64,000 nt of DNA from Fodinibius sp964490705 (GTDB lineage: Bacteria > Bacteroidota > Rhodothermia > Balneolales > Balneolaceae), in assembly GCA_964490705.1 (NCBI GenBank), contig CAZBCG010000005.1, positions 1 through 64,000 of the forward strand. Direction: 5' to 3'. The notes beneath the pieces are model-generated. The model was given only the letters and a program-made list of their open reading frames with translations, made no database searches and was not told where the DNA came from. Position numbers and translations under genes: made by a program. Shown here in pieces: positions 62,706 through 64,000 of this stretch; position 1 is the stretch's first letter; every line of letters begins with the position of its first letter.

Positions 62706-63530
62706 CTACTCTAACTGCTGTTTGAAAAAGAACAGATGATAGGGGAGCGCTTTATTCCAATATTCATAATTATGACCGCCGGGGTGACTGATAAATGTCG
62801 CATCAATTGCCAGCGAGTCTGCTTTTTGTGCCAACTTTTTATTCATATCGAAAAAGGGATCATCCCAACCACAGCTAAGGAGTATTTTCTTATCAGCGGG
62901 TACTATTGTCTCTAAGTTTCCGGATACCGAGTGCTTTTGCCATGTATTAGAATCGGCTTCAAGATTCCCCAAGTGTTTTGATAGTCCATACTTGTTACCG
63001 GCCCCGACAAGATTGACAACGCCACTCATGCTTCCCGCACTTCGAAACAGATCCGGCTTTTGAGAAAACAGATACAACGCGCCGTGCCCACCCATACTCA
63101 ATCCGGTAATAAAAATTTGCTCTTCATTTATTCGATACCGAGCATTTATATACGGAAGAAAATCCCGAAAAAAGAAATCCTCGTACTGCGATTCTTCTAC
63201 ATCGGGACTATTTAAATACCAGGAATCGTAAAATCCATCCGGAGTAATGATGATAAACCCAAACCGGTCGGCCAGCAGTTGTAGATTTGCTATATCGCTC
63301 CACTGCCGGTACGTGCCGCTATACCCATGCAGCAGGTAAACAGTCGGAAAGTACTTTTGACTTTCCTGGTAATCTGATGGCGTAAATACCCAGACCGTAC
63401 CATCTGCAGGAACGTTCGTGGTTTGAATGACAAGCTCATCCTGTGCCACCGCAGCATCGGAAAAACTTCCCACAAAGAGGCCCAAACAAATAACGACCTT
63501 GGCAAAGTACATTGTTTGAGCTTTCATCAA
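62706..63530 (-). CDS. Secreted esterase of the alpha/beta hydrolase (CE1/esterase D) family
   Basis: 274 residues with a signal peptide (KVVICLGLFVGSFSDAAVAQ). Oxyanion-hole HGYSG at 68-72, nucleophile S145 in GLSMGG, acid D223 or D224 (CGWDDPFF) and H253 in HPGGHNYEYW form a complete triad. CE1-type enzymes remove acetyl or feruloyl groups from plant polysaccharides. It lies between two DUF4185/DUF5005-like genes. Confidence 0.85.
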   Translation of the reverse strand: MMKAQTMYFAKVVICLGLFVGSFSDAAVAQDELVIQTTNVPADGTVWVFTPSDYQESQKYFPTVYLLHGYSGTYRQWSDIANLQLLADRFGFIIITPDGFYDSWYLNSPDVEESQYEDFFFRDFLPYINARYRINEEQIFITGLSMGGHGALYLFSQKPDLFRSAGSMSGVVNLVGAGNKYGLSKHLGNLEADSNTWQKHSVSGNLETIVPADKKILLSCGWDDPFFDMNKKLAQKADSLAIDATFISHPGGHNYEYWNKALPYHLFFFKQQLE

Positions 63531-63553
63531 TTGTAATCCTAAATAGTTAAATT

Positions 63554-64000
63554 TTATTCATCGATAAACTTAAGCCTGATAAATCTCGGGCGATACAAAT
63601 GAGGAAACTCCGTAATCTTTTCACTAAAGCTAAACGAGTTCACATTATAGCTTATCAACAGTTCGCCCGGCTGCGATATATTGGGATGCGCTTTGGCATT
63701 ATAGGTAAAAAAAGTTGAATCTATTTCAAGTTCCGGGGTGGTATAGATCTCATCAATTTCTCCGAATGGACCCACCGGTGTTTCTCCAATCCTGATGCCG
63801 ACTTTTCCACTTATCGCACCCCCAACCTGAAAGGCAAGCACGTACTTGTCATCCGCAATGGGATATACGCTGAGCTCATTCGAAACCCTGTCTGTTATTC
63901 CATGTATGGCATCTTTATTGGGATTCCAACTGCTGCCGTCCCAAAATGTCCACTTGTCAAAATCTTCGATTGATTCCGGTTTTACCCGCGCCGCTACCAG
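63554..64000 (-). CDS. DUF4185/DUF5005-like protein, paralogue of the 61462 gene (partial, 5' end outside window)
   Basis: At least 148 codons, open to the right edge. The visible C-terminal part matches the 61462 protein closely (LVAARVKPESIEDFDKWTFW, ITDRVSNELSV, RIGETPVGPFGEI, AHPNISQPGELLISYNVNS, PHLYRPRFIRLKF). The two probably arose by local duplication on either side of the esterase gene. The N-terminus and signal peptide are not visible. Confidence 0.85.
   Translation of the reverse strand: MVAARVKPESIEDFDKWTFWDGSSWNPNKDAIHGITDRVSNELSVYPIADDKYVLAFQVGGAISGKVGIRIGETPVGPFGEIDEIYTTPELEIDSTFFTYNAKAHPNISQPGELLISYNVNSFSFSEKITEFPHLYRPRFIRLKFIDE

Noticed and set aside
1..64000. CRISPR arrays, tRNA or rRNA genes, insertion sequences, prophage
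   Set aside because: Read for spaced repeats, transposase motifs and RNA gene folds; none was seen, although short RNAs cannot be excluded by eye.

Overview
The window looks like chromosomal DNA of a motile, Gram-negative member of the Balneolota/Rhodothermota side of the Bacteroidota group (for example Balneola, Gracilimonas or Fodinibius relatives). The evidence is the complete Gram-negative flagellum with P- and L-ring genes, moderate GC, AT-rich leaders with few strong Shine-Dalgarno sites, and a sugar porter next to DUF4185/DUF5005-like lipoproteins. The genus is an inference; no rRNA or marker gene is present. About 90% of the window is one flagellar and chemotaxis super-locus.

Layout. 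1-3031 (-): partial TPR + OGT-like glycosyltransferase + FkbM methyltransferase, a candidate flagellin-modifying enzyme. 3703-6200 (+): fliS, fliD, a FliT-like and a FlgM-like gene. 6505-7938 (+): NtrC-type sigma54 activator. 16634-8043 (-): flgF, flgG, flgA, flgH, flgI, flgJ (rod-binding part only), flgN, flgK, flgL and a TPR glycosyltransferase-like gene. 17007-22772 (+): flhB, flhA, flhF, a small membrane protein and fliA (sigma28). 30000-23485 (-): motA, motB, fliL, fliM, fliN/fliY, fliO, fliP, fliQ, fliR. 41708-30163 (-): flgB, flgC, fliE, fliF, fliG, fliH, fliI, fliJ, a MotE-like gene, fliK, flgD, flgE. 42065-55698: chemotaxis and two-component genes (kinase, four CheY-like receivers, MCP, CheW, CheB, two CheX-like phosphatases, CheD, CheR, CheA) plus three small genes without a known role. 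55992-57977 (+): hybrid kinase. 58134-59171 (+): porin. 64000-59193 (-): sugar locus with esterase, DUF4185/DUF5005-like lipoproteins, MFS porter and a winged-helix protein.

Regulation can be read from the DNA. Nine sites share a strict layout, mostly TTAAG-type (or TAAA-type) -35, exactly 11 bases, then NCCGATAA-type -10, matching the FliA (sigma28) consensus. They precede fliS-fliD, flhB-fliA, motA, the 42065 kinase, the tail-anchored gene, cheW-mcp, cheY-cheX-cheB, cheY-cheX-cheA-cheR-cheD and a 149-residue orphan gene; a tenth, weaker site precedes the hybrid kinase. Two GG-N10-G(C/A) sites beginning TGGCATAG precede flgB and flgF and fit sigma54. A hierarchy follows: kinase plus NtrC-type activator with sigma54 for rod, hook and basal body, then FliA for filament assembly, motor and chemotaxis.

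Features that stand out: FliM lacks the usual CheY-binding N-terminal peptide, while its partner is a long FliY-type protein; FlgH has no cysteine and carries a C-terminal hydrophobic segment; MotB has a sodium-type membrane segment; a protein consisting only of a histidine-kinase dimerisation/phosphoacceptor domain; CheA has a 250-residue N-terminal extension; and orphan genes sit under sigma28 boxes. Flagellin, flhG, rpoN, csrA and fliW are not in the window.
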